Below are positions 15,296-23,583 of a stretch of DNA of 23,992 nt, piece by piece. The notes under the pieces were generated by a model. The model saw only the letters and a list, made by a program, of their open reading frames with translations, was not told the DNA's origin and did not search any database. Position 1 is the first letter of the stretch, and each line of letters starts with the position of its first letter. The stretch is from AM-1111 sp046302135 (lineage in GTDB: Bacteria; Bacteroidota; Bacteroidia; B-17B0; Aurantibacillaceae), in assembly GCA_046302135.1 (NCBI GenBank), contig JBKCIQ010000065.1:1-23992 (forward strand), in the 5' to 3' direction. Position numbers and translations under genes: made by a program.

Positions 15296-16993
15296 ATGAA
15301 AAAAGTTCAACACATTGAATCGTTCGCTGTAAAATACATTACATTGTTTTTTATTTTTTTTACGGTCGGAAGTCAACTGATTGCTCAAAAAAAACTTAAC
15401 ACAGAAAAACTAGATGATGCAGTCGGAGTTTTGATTACTTATGACAAAAACAACAATCTATTAGGTAGTTCCGGATGTTTTTGCATTGACCCAAATGGAT
15501 ATTTCTACAGCAACTATAAATTTTTAAAACATTGTGACAGAGCTGAAGTCAGGCTTGGCAACGGAGAAACTTATAAGGTCACTAAAATAGTTGCAATGAA
15601 TGAAAATAAAGACCTTGTAAAATTTCAGGTTAAAAAGACCGGCTCGCAAGAGATGCCGTTCCTTGAAATTGAAACCAAAGAAGTAAAAAAAGGAATAGAT
15701 GCCGTATCATTATTACCTGCCTTCAACTCATTATTCATGGATAAATATTCCCATGGTTATATTTATAACATTTATACAGATGACATCACAGGTCTTAAAA
15801 GGTTTAAAGCCGACAAGTCCACGCCATTATTAATTGGTGGTTGCCCACTAATAAATGCTTATGGTCGTGTAATTGGTATTACATCACCTAAAAGTTTTGA
15901 AAATTCAAATTCTGATCAGGTTGATTGGGCAATTGCAATTGATGAATTTGAAAAAATTAAAACTGTTAGCATGTTGAAGTTTGGCGAAGAAAACACTAGC
16001 TCATATAATTGTTCCTTTTATGCTGTAAGCGATTTGCAAAAAAATGATATTTCACTTTTTGTTGATGACAGTTATTTAGGAGATTTTGAAAAAGTAAACT
16101 TTGACGGTATATCTAACTGTAATGCAGGTGAGGCAATCAAAAAAAATCTTGCTGAAGGTAAGCATTCGTTTTTAGCCTATGAACATTCTACGGGTTCAAT
16201 TTGGAAAGGTGATTTTTTTTCTGCAAAAAATGACAGTTGTAATTTAATTGCAATTCCGAACTCAGCATCGGCAGTATCTAAAAAAGTGAATTTAGATCGT
16301 TATGATCAGGAAGGTGTGCAAATGAACAAGGCAATTGATGTTTCAAATCAAAACAATACAACAACAAATAATAATCAGGCGAGTTCCGGCAATGGTAACA
16401 ACCCTAAAAAACCGAATTCAAAACCATTTGGTGATTTTAAAAATTATTTAAGATTTGACATGGGGTTTGAGCATCAGAATTTTATGGCACATAACGGTTG
16501 GCCAACCTATGCGTTAGCACTTCAGTTTGAGAAAAATTTTGAAGGAACGCCGTTTTCCAGGAATTACAGAATAAGCGTCGGAATGAATGACAGCTCAGAT
16601 TTTTACTTACACATGCCTGCAGGTCCTTTGGCCGGATTAATTTTATTAATGTTAATGAATAGTCAGCAGGATTATTGTTCCGGCGTAGCCGCGAGCACAT
16701 TACTTTTTATTTTACCTGACGGTTTTGCAGTTTCTCCAATTAAAAATGAAAAAATGGAGTTAGGTATTTATGCAAATTTTCTTGGTATCGATATTTGTAA
16801 AACAAATAGAATTAAACCGACAGGTGGTACCTACTCGCCAATTGATTATGCGCCCGATTTTGGAGCAAGATTTAATTATTATTTTAACGATAAGCTTTAT
16901 CTTTTCTCCAGGGTTTCCGGTAAATATTCTACCATTTTTGCAGGCTGGGGAGCACAAGCTACAGTAGGCATTGGGTTTGAATTTGAAAAATAG
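15296..16993 (+). CDS. Inactive trypsin-like (pseudoprotease) domain fused to outer-membrane-like beta-barrel
   Basis: The 565 residues open with a signal peptide (to about 31, ...GSQLIAQ). Residues about 38-222 have the layout of a trypsin-like S1 domain. GSSGCFCIDPNGYFYSNYKFL aligns with the usual GSGF.I...G.I.TN.HV stretch, KDLVKFQV with the catalytic-Asp strand, and GGCPLINAYGRVIGIT with GNSGGPL...G.VIGI. Lys75 stands where the catalytic His should be and Gly181 where the Ser should be; only Asp106 remains. A middle beta region (about 230-345) and an Asn-rich linker (349-378) lead to a C-terminal part (about 383-565) of alternating strands ending GIGFEFEK, like a small outer-membrane barrel. 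The role may be ligand binding or scaffolding rather than proteolysis. I know no named family with this combination. Confidence 0.8.
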   Translation: MKKVQHIESFAVKYITLFFIFFTVGSQLIAQKKLNTEKLDDAVGVLITYDKNNNLLGSSGCFCIDPNGYFYSNYKFLKHCDRAEVRLGNGETYKVTKIVAMNENKDLVKFQVKKTGSQEMPFLEIETKEVKKGIDAVSLLPAFNSLFMDKYSHGYIYNIYTDDITGLKRFKADKSTPLLIGGCPLINAYGRVIGITSPKSFENSNSDQVDWAIAIDEFEKIKTVSMLKFGEENTSSYNCSFYAVSDLQKNDISLFVDDSYLGDFEKVNFDGISNCNAGEAIKKNLAEGKHSFLAYEHSTGSIWKGDFFSAKNDSCNLIAIPNSASAVSKKVNLDRYDQEGVQMNKAIDVSNQNNTTTNNNQASSGNGNNPKKPNSKPFGDFKNYLRFDMGFEHQNFMAHNGWPTYALALQFEKNFEGTPFSRNYRISVGMNDSSDFYLHMPAGPLAGLILLMLMNSQQDYCSGVAASTLLFILPDGFAVSPIKNEKMELGIYANFLGIDICKTNRIKPTGGTYSPIDYAPDFGARFNYYFNDKLYLFSRVSGKYSTIFAGWGAQATVGIGFEFEK

Positions 16994-17278
16994 ACTAAGA
17001 TGTTTTCTAATTGTAGAAAATCTGATATTTAGTTTCCTCAAATTTTTCTAAGCAAGCCAAATTCTAATAATACAAACGCATACCGTTTATAGTTAATAGA
17101 TCCTTTCCTAATTTAATAATTGGTTCATTCCTTAATTAAAACCATTTTTGCTAAGAGAGTGTTACGCTATTTTTATTGATAAGAATAAAATAAATTTTAC
17201 AGCCTAATTAAAAAAGATTCTATAACTAAATCTGTAACCAACAACCACCTTTGACGTTAAATCAAAAAATTGTTAGTT
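16994..17278 (+). other. Intergenic region with weak hairpin
   Basis: This AT-rich stretch separates two same-strand genes. It has one perfect 7-base stem (TTTTCTA, loop ATTG, TAGAAAA at 17003-17020) ten bases after the upstream stop. The stem is followed by TCTGATATTT rather than a clean T-run, so it is at best a weak terminator. I see no consensus -33/-7 promoter for the downstream gene and no short ORF with a credible start. Confidence 0.4.
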
Positions 17279-18973
17279 ATGGGACATACAGAAACTGTTT
17301 TTTTCAGAAATTTTAAATTAAAATTTATTACGTTTTTGCTCATTATATTCTATTCAGGAATGTTTAAGGTATTATCTCAAAATAAAACTACAACAGAAAA
17401 ATGGTTATTTCATAAAGGCAATTTGAAAAATGTTTTTGTTAACTCTAATCACAATAATCTTGAAATATTAAGATTATATGATGATGAATATTACGAATAT
17501 TTATTGTACAGATATACATTCACAGATAAATCATACTGTACTGTTAAACGCGATGTTGGCACCTACAGTTTAAAAGGAAAACACTTAAGCCTTCATAAAC
17601 CCAAACGCAAAAACATATTCAGTAAAAGTTATCTTAATGAATATGTATATATAGCTAAAAGAGGAATTTATAGCTCCACCATCAAATCTATAGTAAATAA
17701 AAGCAAGCCTATTATGAAGAATGAAAAAACTGAAGATTATTCAATGGCGTTTTACATCGACCCTAAAACCAATATAATAGTAAATAATCAGGGAGCAGAA
17801 AAGAAAATAGACCTAAAGGACCTTGCTGTAACTCTCACGCGCTTTTGTAAAACCGAAAAGGAAAAGGTTAATTGCTTAATAAAATTTATACACAATTCTA
17901 TTGATTACGACCACGTCGGTTATGTTACGGGAAAATATGCTCATCATCAAAAAAATACAGTCGATATTTTAGCGAGTGCCAAAAGAATTGCCAATTGTCA
18001 GGGGTTTTCTTACGCTTTGGAGGTGCTTTGTAAAAATATTGACATTGAGTGTAAGGAAGTAGATGGATATGTTAAGGTAACTAAAATTAATCCGGCACTA
18101 AAAGGAGAATACCATGCCTGGAATAAAGTTAGGGTAGATGGTAAAGAAGAACTGCATGACATAACATGGGCAGATAATGGATCTTTTAAGTGGATTAATG
18201 TGGATCCCGAACTCATGATTCATAGTCATTTTCCGGACAAAATTGAAGATCAATTAACAGAACATCCCATTACTATGGATGAGTTTATTTCACGGCCCAT
18301 ACTGTACCCTGAGTCGGCCAAAAATCAATACCTGAATTTTTTTCCTAAAGCGGGTACAAACTTTTGTGATAGTGTATTTTGCGTAACGCTTAACGGTAAG
18401 GCTGAAAATGTGAGTGTTTATGAACTCATAAATTCATCTACTTCTAGTTTTTACTCTTATTCACAAGAAAGAATAGCACATGTTTCAGTGAGTATGCAAG
18501 ATGATAAAACCACTATTAAAATTCCATTATCAAAAACAGAAACTGTAATAGAAATTTGCACCAATGGAATTTCTTTGACTTACAGAGTTGTAAAAGGGAC
18601 TAGAGAAGATTTGTATACACATTACATAAAAAATCTGAAAAAGAAAGATGTTAACTCCTACGTAAAGGCAATTGTTTCTTCTATTCTAATGAACGACGAA
18701 AAAAAATTAATAGAGCTGGTTGGAGAGGATAACAATGTTTTTTGGGACAAAAACAAAAAATTAAATCAGAAATTTATTAAACTATTCAATAATTGGGATG
18801 GATCAATAAACAAATCACAAAGTGAATATGTAATGTCCGTACAAATAACAAGTGATATGAAATCTACAAGAACAACCTCAAAGTGGGAGTTGGTTAATAA
18901 AGTTTACCTTGGGAAAAATTATCTTAATTGGAAAGAAACAGACAAAGGATTTCAAATTGTGAGTGCGAATTAG
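17279..18973 (+). CDS. Secreted transglutaminase-like domain protein
   Basis: From the ATG at 17279 the product has 564 residues; an in-frame TTG nine bases upstream is a less likely start. The signal peptide is about residues 12-34 (FKLKFITFLLIIFYSGMFKVLSQ). A transglutaminase/papain-like core lies at about 180-310 with a complete Cys-His-Asp triad: C240 in ANCQGFSYALEVLC, H279 in EYHAWNKV and D294 in HDITWAD. This fold includes cysteine proteases and peptide or cross-linking enzymes, so the substrate cannot be told. Residues 35-175 and 320-564 are beta-rich and alpha/beta flanks that I do not recognise. There is no T9SS sorting domain at the C-terminus (it ends FQIVSAN), so a periplasmic location is likely. 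Confidence 0.85.
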   Translation: MGHTETVFFRNFKLKFITFLLIIFYSGMFKVLSQNKTTTEKWLFHKGNLKNVFVNSNHNNLEILRLYDDEYYEYLLYRYTFTDKSYCTVKRDVGTYSLKGKHLSLHKPKRKNIFSKSYLNEYVYIAKRGIYSSTIKSIVNKSKPIMKNEKTEDYSMAFYIDPKTNIIVNNQGAEKKIDLKDLAVTLTRFCKTEKEKVNCLIKFIHNSIDYDHVGYVTGKYAHHQKNTVDILASAKRIANCQGFSYALEVLCKNIDIECKEVDGYVKVTKINPALKGEYHAWNKVRVDGKEELHDITWADNGSFKWINVDPELMIHSHFPDKIEDQLTEHPITMDEFISRPILYPESAKNQYLNFFPKAGTNFCDSVFCVTLNGKAENVSVYELINSSTSSFYSYSQERIAHVSVSMQDDKTTIKIPLSKTETVIEICTNGISLTYRVVKGTREDLYTHYIKNLKKKDVNSYVKAIVSSILMNDEKKLIELVGEDNNVFWDKNKKLNQKFIKLFNNWDGSINKSQSEYVMSVQITSDMKSTRTTSKWELVNKVYLGKNYLNWKETDKGFQIVSAN

Positions 18974-19028
18974 GTGAATGTTAAACTCCACAACAGAAAT
19001 ATTGATAATTTATTCTAGAATAAAAAAA

Positions 19029-20888
19029 TCAACTCTCCTTTACCAGCTTAGTTCTAAAGATCTTTTCTCCAACTTGAACATTGATGAAATAAACGCCGGA
19101 TTCTAATTCTGAAATGTTAACTGTTTCTTTGTTTTTGCCAGATGTGAGTACGCGCTGCGTTTGTATGATCTGCCTTCCACGTACATCGTACAGCATAATG
19201 GTCATTTGAGCCTTTTCTCTCACGAACATTTCCATTTGAAAGCTTTGATTGGCAGGATTCGGAAATATCTTGATTGAACTAGCGTCAATCTCGGAAATTC
19301 CTACACCAACAGGAGGAGCCGGAATATTTCTAATGTTTGAACGAGTAGTGTTGATAATACCTCGTGAACTTGTACATGAAACAGGATTGATCACTTCAAT
19401 AAAGTATTTTAGCGTATCGCCTTGCGGTGGATTGATATCATACCATAATCCAAACCCGTTGTTAACAACAGAGTCAACCAAAGACCAATTGTTTGAGGTA
19501 TGATAACGCCAAACGTAATATTTATTATAGTTAATGTCCTCAGTCTGATCCCAACTCAATTTAAAAATTGTATCGTTTATTTTACCCACATAAAGGTTCA
19601 TTGTTTTTGGGTTTTCTAGCTCTATACTTTCATTTCCGCAAGAGTCTACATAACTTATTTTGTATCTCCATCCTCTTGTTGAAGGATTTGCAACCGTGTC
19701 ATGGTATTCTCCTGCGCTGTCAAACGGCATGGTGTGTATTTTGAGGTATGATTCGTAAATACTGCTTTCCCTGTAAATATTGTATTCCTTTATGCCATTT
19801 GAAACAGGAGGTTTTTCCCAATATAAAATATTTGTATTGGTGGCTGTGTCAACGGTAACTAAGCAAATATCAGGTAGTGTATTTCCTGATGCATCAGCAA
19901 CACTTACGGTGTCTAAGTTTGAACAACCATCGTTTCCTGTTACAAGTACGCTGTATGTACCGGGTGAAAGATTGGAAAGGTCTTCCGTTATGGCACCATT
20001 ACTCCATTGAAATAAGTAAGGTATTGAGTTTCCGGTAACAGTCAAATCAATACTTCCGTTTGCATTATTACCACAACCACCAGATGCTGTGGAGGATAAA
20101 TTTAATCCGGGTCCAAACGAATCTGTTGGCAGTATTACTGAAGAAGTAAAACTACAGTTGTTAGCGTCTGTAACAGTTAATGTATAAAATCCACTTGCTA
20201 AATTTACAGCTGTGGAGGATGACTGTGAGCCTGCATTTGCCGACCACAAATAATTATACGGAGAGTTACCTCCTGTAACAGTTGCGGAAATATTACCGTC
20301 ACTATTACCACAATTAGCAGGTGTATTTGAAAAACTTATAACAATTGGATCCGGTTCTGTAACTGTATAGGAAGCATTTACGACACAGCCGGTAGGATCA
20401 GATAATACCAGATCATAGACACCTGCAGATAAGTTTGAAATAAAAGGGGTTGTCGCACCATTACTCCATAGAATGTTGGTCCCTCCACTTATATTCAATG
20501 CAATTGAACCATTATTCCCTCCGTTACAGGTTACGTTAATTGCCCCACCTGACGTAATAACAGGCCCGTTACTGGGATTTAAGTTAACGGTAAGTGATGC
20601 GTAACAACCAATGGCATCGGTAACCTGTACAACGTATTGGCCCGCTGTGAGACTATCCGCAGTTAAACCAAAATCTCCGTTGCTCCAATTTACGTTATAT
20701 GGTGTTTGACCTCCGGTAATGGTTGCCGTTATGGAGCCATTGGATGCGCCGCAGGAAGGAGCGGTTGGAGTGGCTGTAGGTGTTACCAGTGGGGGAAATT
20801 GAGTTACTGAAAACGTTACGTTTGTAACCTGCGAAAAAGTAAATAAGCTTAAAACTAAAGCCAGGGCAGATAATAAGTATTTGTTCAT
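19029..20888 (-). CDS. SprB-repeat surface protein with T9SS type A sorting domain
   Basis: From the ATG at 20888-20886 the protein has 619 residues and starts with a standard signal peptide (MNKYLLSALALVLSLFTFSQ). An upstream in-frame ATG at 20924 would put 12 extra polar residues before it and is less likely. Four SprB-like repeats of about 60-70 residues follow (roughly 43-101, 116-175, 188-250, 269-328). Each has SNGSI or GNNGS near its start, a GG..PY..WSNG-type middle, and AG.Y...VTD..GC at its end. Next comes a region with fibronectin-III-like strands (about 340-535; GIKEYNIYRES, RYKISYVDSCGN). The final 80 or so residues are a sorting domain (IKIFPNPANQSF, MLYDVRGRQI, LESGVYFINV). SprB repeats occur in T9SS-dependent gliding adhesins, so a surface adhesion role is likely. 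Confidence 0.9.
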   Translation of the reverse strand: MNKYLLSALALVLSLFTFSQVTNVTFSVTQFPPLVTPTATPTAPSCGASNGSITATITGGQTPYNVNWSNGDFGLTADSLTAGQYVVQVTDAIGCYASLTVNLNPSNGPVITSGGAINVTCNGGNNGSIALNISGGTNILWSNGATTPFISNLSAGVYDLVLSDPTGCVVNASYTVTEPDPIVISFSNTPANCGNSDGNISATVTGGNSPYNYLWSANAGSQSSSTAVNLASGFYTLTVTDANNCSFTSSVILPTDSFGPGLNLSSTASGGCGNNANGSIDLTVTGNSIPYLFQWSNGAITEDLSNLSPGTYSVLVTGNDGCSNLDTVSVADASGNTLPDICLVTVDTATNTNILYWEKPPVSNGIKEYNIYRESSIYESYLKIHTMPFDSAGEYHDTVANPSTRGWRYKISYVDSCGNESIELENPKTMNLYVGKINDTIFKLSWDQTEDINYNKYYVWRYHTSNNWSLVDSVVNNGFGLWYDINPPQGDTLKYFIEVINPVSCTSSRGIINTTRSNIRNIPAPPVGVGISEIDASSIKIFPNPANQSFQMEMFVREKAQMTIMLYDVRGRQIIQTQRVLTSGKNKETVNISELESGVYFINVQVGEKIFRTKLVKES

Positions 20889-20989
20889 TTTTAAAATATT
20901 AGTGTAAATATGTTTTTTATTCATTTTATTCTCAGTTGCAATTTTTTCATTTTAATTTATTTGTATTCTGTTTATATAGAAATTAATAC

Positions 20990-21385
20990 CTAAGGCTCTT
21001 TTCGACAGACTCCTTTTTCTATTAAATACAACAAATCTCTTGTTGCCGTTCGTTCGGTTGTGTAGTTCATTTCCTGATGTTTATTGAGCGTAATTTTCCA
21101 ACTGATTTCTCGCAACGGTGTTGAGAGTTTTCCGAAATAACTCATTGAGGGTATCGCATTTTGCGACACCATTATTTCAACTTCTTTTTCTGATAGCTGA
21201 AACATAAAATGCTCAGGAAACTTGCTAATGTTACGCTTTACCTGTTCGCGCAAACGGGTAGGTTTAACTCTGTACAAAAATGCCAAGTCTCTATTGAGCA
21301 TTATTTTTTGATTTCTTAGAAAATAAATTTTGCTAGCCAAAACTTCATCAGGTACTATTGCTATATCTACTTTCTCTTTTTTCAT
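20990..21385 (-). CDS. ORF6N-domain protein with Fic-type HTH-like tail, probably a deletion remnant
   Basis: The 131 residues start as an ORF6N domain (about 15-80): KIYFLRNQKIMLNRDLAFLYRV, then REQVKRNISKFPEHFMFQLSEKE and MVSQNAIPS. ORF6N is a putative DNA-binding domain found in phage and plasmid-borne proteins. The expected continuation (...LPY.FTEQGVAML...) is missing. From residue 81 the sequence changes, and residues 107-128 (NYTTERTATRDLLYLIEKGV) look like the C-terminal helix-turn-helix of Fic-family proteins (...SRATATRDL..LVEKGIL). The protein then stops at RKEP, where such proteins normally continue with a Gly-rich GGRS motif. The simplest reading is a deletion that joined two accessory genes. 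It may be non-functional. No signal peptide is present. Confidence 0.65.
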   Translation of the reverse strand: MKKEKVDIAIVPDEVLASKIYFLRNQKIMLNRDLAFLYRVKPTRLREQVKRNISKFPEHFMFQLSEKEVEIMVSQNAIPSMSYFGKLSTPLREISWKITLNKHQEMNYTTERTATRDLLYLIEKGVCRKEP

Positions 21386-21418
21386 TCTTCAGTTATCTAA
21401 AACTCGTTCCCTTTAATA

Positions 21419-21459
21419 GGCACGTTGAGCTTGTCGAAACGAGCATGTCGAAACGAGCC
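21419..21459. repeat. REP-like intergenic element with tandem TGTCGAAACGAGC
   Basis: The element begins GGCACGTTGAGCTTGTCGAAA. The 13-base unit TGTCGAAACGAGC occurs at 21432-21444 and again at 21446-21458 (period 14). The core GTTGAGCTTGTCGAAAC is of the imperfect-palindrome type (TTGAGC...TCGAAA) that recurs between genes in many bacterial genomes. A related element lies at 23584-23630. It sits between the ORF6N remnant and the FISUMP gene. Confidence 0.6.
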
Positions 21460-21510
21460 ATTTGTTTTTACCTCTAATCCCATCTTTTATTTTTTCTCTT
21501 ATCGTCATTT

Positions 21511-21539
21511 TAAAAAAATTTCCGCCTTCGGCGGTTTTT
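21511..21539 (-). terminator. Intrinsic terminator-like hairpin after the FISUMP gene
   Basis: CCGCC, loop TTC, GGCGG (21522-21534) is a perfect G/C-rich stem. On the minus strand it is preceded by five A and followed by AAA and seven T (down to 21512), so it can end transcripts of the 618-residue protein gene. On the plus strand the stem is directly followed by five T, so it could act in both directions. Confidence 0.65.
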
Positions 21540-21545
21540 AAACCC

Positions 21546-21579
21546 ATCCTGCCATCCTCCTTTGTAGGAATGGCAGGAT
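21546..21579. repeat. Perfect 10-base inverted repeat (hairpin)
   Basis: ATCCTGCCAT (21546-21555) and ATGGCAGGAT (21570-21579) are perfect inverted copies around a 14-base loop, placed 15 bases after the stop of the FISUMP gene. No T-run follows the stem on the minus strand (GGGTTTAAAAA does), so it may be an mRNA-protecting 3' hairpin or part of a repeat element, with the terminator next to it doing the ending. Confidence 0.55.
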
Positions 21580-21594
21580 AAATAAATCAAAGTG

Positions 21595-23451
21595 TCATTC
21601 CTTGAGGCAACGAACCGAAAAGCCGCTTGCTCTGTTGTAGGTACCCATACTTGCAGTAATACTACTGAAGGCGTGGCAGCGTGAACCAGTAGAGCTAACC
21701 GTACTACTCCAATAGTAGCCGCCCGTACCTACAATGCCAAGCGCGCCATTACTGCCGCTACGGTAGCCCGCCGAAGGCCATTTTAACGGCGATGCAAAAG
21801 CACCGGCGCTGTTTTGGCTACTCCAACTTGTATGCTCCGCGGTTAACTCCGTTTCGGTTGGTAATCGATAGCCGCTTGGGCATGGGTTGTTTACGCCAGT
21901 TACACCTTGCCATAAATTGGTGTTTTGCGGGCTACGCCAATCATACGGAAAATTAGGTGCTAAAATAAAACTGCTGTTACCGGGTTGGTCTGTACTGCTT
22001 AAAGTACTGGTGGTTGCAGAGTTTCTGCATTGGTGTCCGTCGCCACCTCTACCCCACTGGTATAAATCGCCATATGACAATGAATCAGTGCTACTGGTAG
22101 CAACCTGCGATGCCCCTAAATTTCTATCCATCCAGGTTTTGCCGGTAGTGGGATTGGTTACTTCCACAATAGCAGTTGGGCCATTGCAAAATACGGAGCC
22201 GGGAGGATATAAAGATAATAAGGTTACTACTGTTAAATTCAGGGTACAACTTTGACCACCAATACTAATGGCAAAACTTGCTGTACCGATTGTAGATGGC
22301 GTTCCGGTAATACTATAAACTAAATTTCCTGATCCATTAGCAAAATTTCCTCCTGCAATGCTGGCTGTTAAACCTGTAACCCCTGTGGAATTTACAGTTT
22401 GTGAGGAATAACTGTTTCCGTTACCGCCGGTGTAAGGTACACTAACACTCACATTATTTGTTGCCTGTCCGCTTATAATATTTCCCGTAATTGTAGAGCT
22501 TCCGCAATCCAATGATCCAATATCCACAACTTCCTTGAGGCAACGAACCGATAAGCCGTCTCCTCTGTTGCCGGTATTCACATAGGCATTAATACTATTA
22601 AAGCCGAGCATGCTAGAGCTGTTGCCGCTTACAGTACTGCTCCAGTAGTAGCCGTCGATGCCTACATCGATAACCGCGCCAACACTGCTGATACGGATAC
22701 CCGCCAAAGACCATTTAAGTGGAGAGGCAAAGGCACCGACATCATTTTGACTAATCCAGCTTGAATGCTCTGCAATTAACTCCGTCTCGGTTGGTAAACG
22801 ATAGCCGCTTGGGCATGGGTTGTTTACGCCAGTTACACCTTGCCATAAATTGGAGTTCTGTGGGCTACGCCAATCATACGGTATATTAGGTGCTAAAATA
22901 AAACTGCTGTTACCGGTTTGGTCAGTACTGCTTAAAGTACTGGTGGTTGCAGAGTTTCTGCATTGGTGTCCGTCGCTACCTCTACCCCACTGGTATAAAT
23001 CGCCATATGACAATGAATCAGTGCTACTGGTAGCAACCTGCGATGCCCCTAAATTTCTATCCATCCAGGTTTTGCCGGTTGTTGGGTTAATTACATCAAC
23101 AATAGCAGTTGGGCCATTGCAAAAAATAGAGCCGGCAGGGTAGACTGGAGGACATCCGATGTTCACCAAAGAACGTTGCACCGGAGAGTACACAGGGTTA
23201 CAATTGGGTGCTGTTACCGCCGCGCGGTAGTACTTGCTAACAGAAAAAATAATTAAATAAGGGCTGTAGGTGGCAGAACTAATGTTTGTCCAATTAAGTG
23301 AGTCCGTAGATTCCTGCCACTGCAGTGTTCCGGTGTAATTTGTAATTACGAGATTAAAGCTGTCACCGGGGCAGAGAGAAAATGTTTGTGCTCTGAAATT
23401 AAAACCTACAAATAAAAGGACGAAATAAAAAAGTAGAATATGTTTTTTCAT
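21595..23451 (-). CDS. Secreted protein with two tandem Fib_succ_major (FISUMP) lectin-like domains
   Basis: The signal peptide is residues 1-22 (...FVGFNFRAQ). Residues about 23-100 are an Ig-like domain (FSLCPGDSFNLVI ... LQWQESTDSLNWTNI). Two FISUMP domains follow at 104-307 and 415-618. Each runs from NPTTGKTWMDRNLGASQVA through CPSGYRLPTETEL to GYYWSSTVS and ends SVRCLKE. The family is the Fibrobacter succinogenes major paralogous domain, related to C-type-lectin/sulfatase-modifying folds. Between them (308-412) is a beta-rich linker seen in other Bacteroidota surface proteins. There is no T9SS sorting domain; the protein ends with the second FISUMP domain. The two copies lie 311 codons apart and have diverged mainly over their last 60 residues. 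Export and ligand binding are likely; the ligand is unknown. The FISUMP coding DNA looks richer in G and C than its neighbours. Confidence 0.88.
   Translation of the reverse strand: MKKHILLFYFVLLFVGFNFRAQTFSLCPGDSFNLVITNYTGTLQWQESTDSLNWTNISSATYSPYLIIFSVSKYYRAAVTAPNCNPVYSPVQRSLVNIGCPPVYPAGSIFCNGPTAIVDVINPTTGKTWMDRNLGASQVATSSTDSLSYGDLYQWGRGSDGHQCRNSATTSTLSSTDQTGNSSFILAPNIPYDWRSPQNSNLWQGVTGVNNPCPSGYRLPTETELIAEHSSWISQNDVGAFASPLKWSLAGIRISSVGAVIDVGIDGYYWSSTVSGNSSSMLGFNSINAYVNTGNRGDGLSVRCLKEVVDIGSLDCGSSTITGNIISGQATNNVSVSVPYTGGNGNSYSSQTVNSTGVTGLTASIAGGNFANGSGNLVYSITGTPSTIGTASFAISIGGQSCTLNLTVVTLLSLYPPGSVFCNGPTAIVEVTNPTTGKTWMDRNLGASQVATSSTDSLSYGDLYQWGRGGDGHQCRNSATTSTLSSTDQPGNSSFILAPNFPYDWRSPQNTNLWQGVTGVNNPCPSGYRLPTETELTAEHTSWSSQNSAGAFASPLKWPSAGYRSGSNGALGIVGTGGYYWSSTVSSTGSRCHAFSSITASMGTYNRASGFSVRCLKE
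21598..22209 (-). repeat. FISUMP repeat copy B (C-terminal copy)
   Basis: This 612-base segment encodes residues 415-618 and is the partner of the segment at 22531-23142, offset by 933 bases. The codons for the first 144 residues of the copy are nearly identical to the partner, with 13 amino-acid differences. The last 60 codons (21598-21777) differ at 27 residues. Confidence 0.85.
22531..23142 (-). repeat. FISUMP repeat copy A (N-terminal copy)
   Basis: This 612-base segment encodes residues 104-307. It aligns without gaps to the copy at 21598-22209. Long runs of identical DNA, for example around 22799-22855 against 21866-21922, show a recent in-gene duplication or gene conversion. Confidence 0.85.
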
Positions 23452-23476
23452 GGGAAGAAATTAAACGTTTATCATT

Positions 23477-23507
23477 CAAAAATAGAAATTAAGTGCAGGC
23501 TAACAAA
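23477..23507 (-). promoter_or_regulatory. Consensus Bacteroidota promoter for the FISUMP gene
   Basis: On the minus strand TTTG (23507-23504), exactly 19 bases, then TATTTTTG (23484-23477) is a full match to the Bacteroidota -33/-7 consensus. The start site would lie near 23471, about 20 bases before the ATG at 23451, so the gene is its own transcription unit under the primary sigma factor. Confidence 0.75.
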
Positions 23508-23583
23508 ATATAAAATATATTTTGTGTGGTATTTTTGCCAACACGTCCATCGACCTTGCTCAGAACAAGTGCATTGTAGTTAG

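Noticed and set aside
19029..20888. Frameshifted or truncated SprB itself
   Set aside because: The frame is complete from signal peptide to sorting domain. It is a smaller SprB-repeat protein, not a broken copy of the giant adhesin.
21419..21459. CRISPR array
   Set aside because: Only two 13-base units at period 14, with no spacers and no cas genes.
21887..23143. Two similar plus-strand ORFs opposite the FISUMP gene
   Set aside because: They are antisense to the duplicated domain, and their likeness follows from the duplication itself. The minus-strand frame has the signal peptide, promoter and family motifs.
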